A stretch of DNA of 64,000 nt, from assembly GCF_002803065.1 (NCBI RefSeq), contig NZ_NNBL01000004.1, forward strand, positions 315,831 through 379,830. The letters are read 5' to 3'. Position 1 is the stretch's first letter, and each line of letters begins with the position of its first letter. Below are positions 62,855 to 64,000 of the stretch, piece by piece. This stretch comes from Streptomyces sp. CB01635. Its GTDB lineage: Bacteria; Actinomycetota; Actinomycetes; Streptomycetales; Streptomycetaceae. The notes under the pieces are model-generated. The model was not told the DNA's origin. It ran no database searches and was given only the letters and a program-made list of their open reading frames with translations. The position numbers and the translations under genes are program-made.

Positions 62855-63709
62855 ATGGAGCACGAGGACCGCGCGCTGATGCTGGCGCTCACGGGGGAGC
62901 CGCTGCCCCAGGAGGACGCGGCCGACCCCGCGGTGGTGGCCGCGCACGCGGCGGCGGAGGCCGACGTCGCGCTGCTCGCGGAGCAGGTGCGGGGGATCGG
63001 GGACGCGCTCGCCGCGCGGGCGAAGCCGAGGCCGGAGCCGGCACCGGCACCGGCACCCCCACCGGCACCGGAGCTTGTGCCGACTCCCGAGCCTGCGCCG
63101 GCTCCCGGGCCCGGGCCGGCTCCCGAGTCCGCGCCGGTGAAGCCGCTCGCGCCCGTGACCGTGTTTCCGATGCGGCCGGGTCTCCGGCCCCTGGTCGTCG
63201 CGGTCAAGACGCTCGCCGCGGTGTGCGCCGTGGGGATGCTGGGCGGGCTCGCGTGGCTCGCGATCGACGGAGGCGCCGGGGTGAGCGAATCCGCGAGCGA
63301 CAAGTCCGCGGGCGACGCCAAGGCCGGCGCCAAGGGAAAGAGCGGCGAGGAGGGCGGGGACGTCACCCCGGAGGGCTTCGTGGCGTGCTCGCGGCTCATC
63401 GTCGAGGGCACCGTCGTCCGCGTCGAGCCCGTGCACGGCGCGGAACGCGACACGATCACGCTGACCGTGACTCGCTACTACAAGCCTGCCAAGGGGCCGG
63501 AGAAGGTCACCTTCCGGATGGATCACGACGTCGACCCGCGCCTGAAGCCGGGCGACCGCACGCTGATCAGCATTCCCAAGGGCGAGCAGTACCCGGACAA
63601 CTGGGCCACGAAGGCCAAGGACCGCGCGTCCCTGCGCGACATGGTCGTCAACGCGCTGCCCGGCTCCCGCTCCCTGAAGTGCTCGAAGGCCCCCGGCCCG
63701 GGCGTGTGA
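62855..63709 (+). CDS. single-pass membrane protein, possible anti-sigma partner
   Basis: A 284-aa protein. The N-terminal about 55 residues are acidic and helical. A Pro/Ala/Glu-rich linker (about 58-95) precedes one transmembrane helix (about 115-137). The extracytoplasmic domain (about 165-284) is beta-rich with two Cys. No ZAS motif is visible. Position directly after a sigma gene suggests the N-terminus binds the sigma factor, with the outer domain as sensor; this is inferred from layout only. Confidence 0.78.
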   Translation: MEHEDRALMLALTGEPLPQEDAADPAVVAAHAAAEADVALLAEQVRGIGDALAARAKPRPEPAPAPAPPPAPELVPTPEPAPAPGPGPAPESAPVKPLAPVTVFPMRPGLRPLVVAVKTLAAVCAVGMLGGLAWLAIDGGAGVSESASDKSAGDAKAGAKGKSGEEGGDVTPEGFVACSRLIVEGTVVRVEPVHGAERDTITLTVTRYYKPAKGPEKVTFRMDHDVDPRLKPGDRTLISIPKGEQYPDNWATKAKDRASLRDMVVNALPGSRSLKCSKAPGPGV

Positions 63710-63760
63710 CAGCTCGTACGAACGGGAGGGCGAAGGGAAGGACGGGAAGGGAACGGCAAA

Positions 63761-63788
63761 GGGCGGGCGCCCCTCAGGACGCCCGCCC
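63761..63788. terminator. bidirectional hairpin between convergent genes
   Basis: A 9-bp stem GGGCGGGCG / CGCCCGCCC around a 10-nt loop, preceded by AAA. It lies between the membrane-protein stop and the minus-strand gene entering from the right. Confidence 0.8.
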
Positions 63789-63818
63789 CCGCCGTTACCG
63801 GACTACCGGCTCACACCG

Positions 63819-64000
63819 TTACGGCGTGACCTTCTCGATCTTCACGCTGCCGAGCCCGGCGACCGTGCCGCGCCCGTTCAGGAGCTGCACCTCGCCGAAG
63901 AACTCGCGGCCCTCCGGCGCGGCCGCCGCGGCGACGACCTCGGCGGTGACCTGGGTCGTGTCGCCGTTGCCGAGCTTCACGGACTTCGCCTCGTCGACCT
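63819..64000 (-). CDS. C-terminal part of an unidentified minus-strand gene
   Basis: The frame is open from the right edge to a TAA at 63819-63821. The visible 59 residues end in 'GLGSVKIEKVTP' and contain 'FFGEVQLLNGRGTVAG'. The composition is beta-rich and lacks rare codons, so it is probably a real gene tail, for example a C-terminal Ig-like or secreted domain. The family cannot be decided. Confidence 0.7.
   Translation of the reverse strand, partial: VDEAKSVKLGNGDTTQVTAEVVAAAAAPEGREFFGEVQLLNGRGTVAGLGSVKIEKVTP

Overview
The window is a GC-rich actinobacterial chromosome segment, almost certainly from a Streptomyces. The reasons are extreme third-position GC, many GTG/TTG starts, 4-bp ATGA/GTGA gene overlaps, a LAXTG (class E) sortase substrate, an SsbB-type protein, a csn chitosan-oligosaccharide operon and a PknG/GlnX/GlnH module. 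From memory, the gene order resembles the S. coelicolor SCO264x-268x core region read in reverse. This is recollection, not a search. There is no phage, IS element, integrase or CRISPR array.

Left part (1-18.6 kb): the C-terminus of an MMPL transporter, a VOC protein and tRNA-Arg(UCU). Then come two translationally coupled dynamin-like GTPases, ssbB, a sortase-anchored thioester surface protein, ettA, a thioesterase with an unknown partner, and an ABC module (LolD/MacB-type ATPase plus two giant FtsX permeases) on the minus strand. A truncated haemoglobin follows.

Signalling block (18.8-30.4 kb, mostly minus strand): glnX, glnH, a coiled-coil protein, pknG, a PP2C phosphatase, a VWA protein and an FHA protein run in one direction with short gaps. 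They look like one membrane-sensor to kinase/phosphatase to phospho-reader operon. Kinase, phosphatase and FHA protein all carry N-terminal zinc-ribbon-like cysteine clusters.

30.6-43.3 kb: a small DUF3995/ECF sigma/SRPBCC operon; the csnR-E-F-G-H-K operon with a palindromic ROK operator in front; and a five-gene ECF sigma/ZAS anti-sigma/ABC operon in which every junction is a 4-bp overlap.

43.3-51.2 kb: HNH endonuclease, MscS channel, a GH84-like secreted beta-N-acetylglucosaminidase with an altered catalytic pair, a small repeat-bearing protein coupled to malQ, and a small membrane protein.

51.2-57.8 kb looks like accessory sequence. It holds a TetR/flavin monooxygenase divergon with a strikingly phased operator array, an EamA pseudogene, an intact EamA transporter, a LysR regulator, an allantoicase without allantoinase, and a degraded region. 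A 44-nt element is repeated upstream of both the intact EamA gene and allantoicase.

Right end (57.8-64 kb): housekeeping pepN, DUF1203, asd, a sigma factor with a membrane partner, and the tail of an unidentified minus-strand gene.
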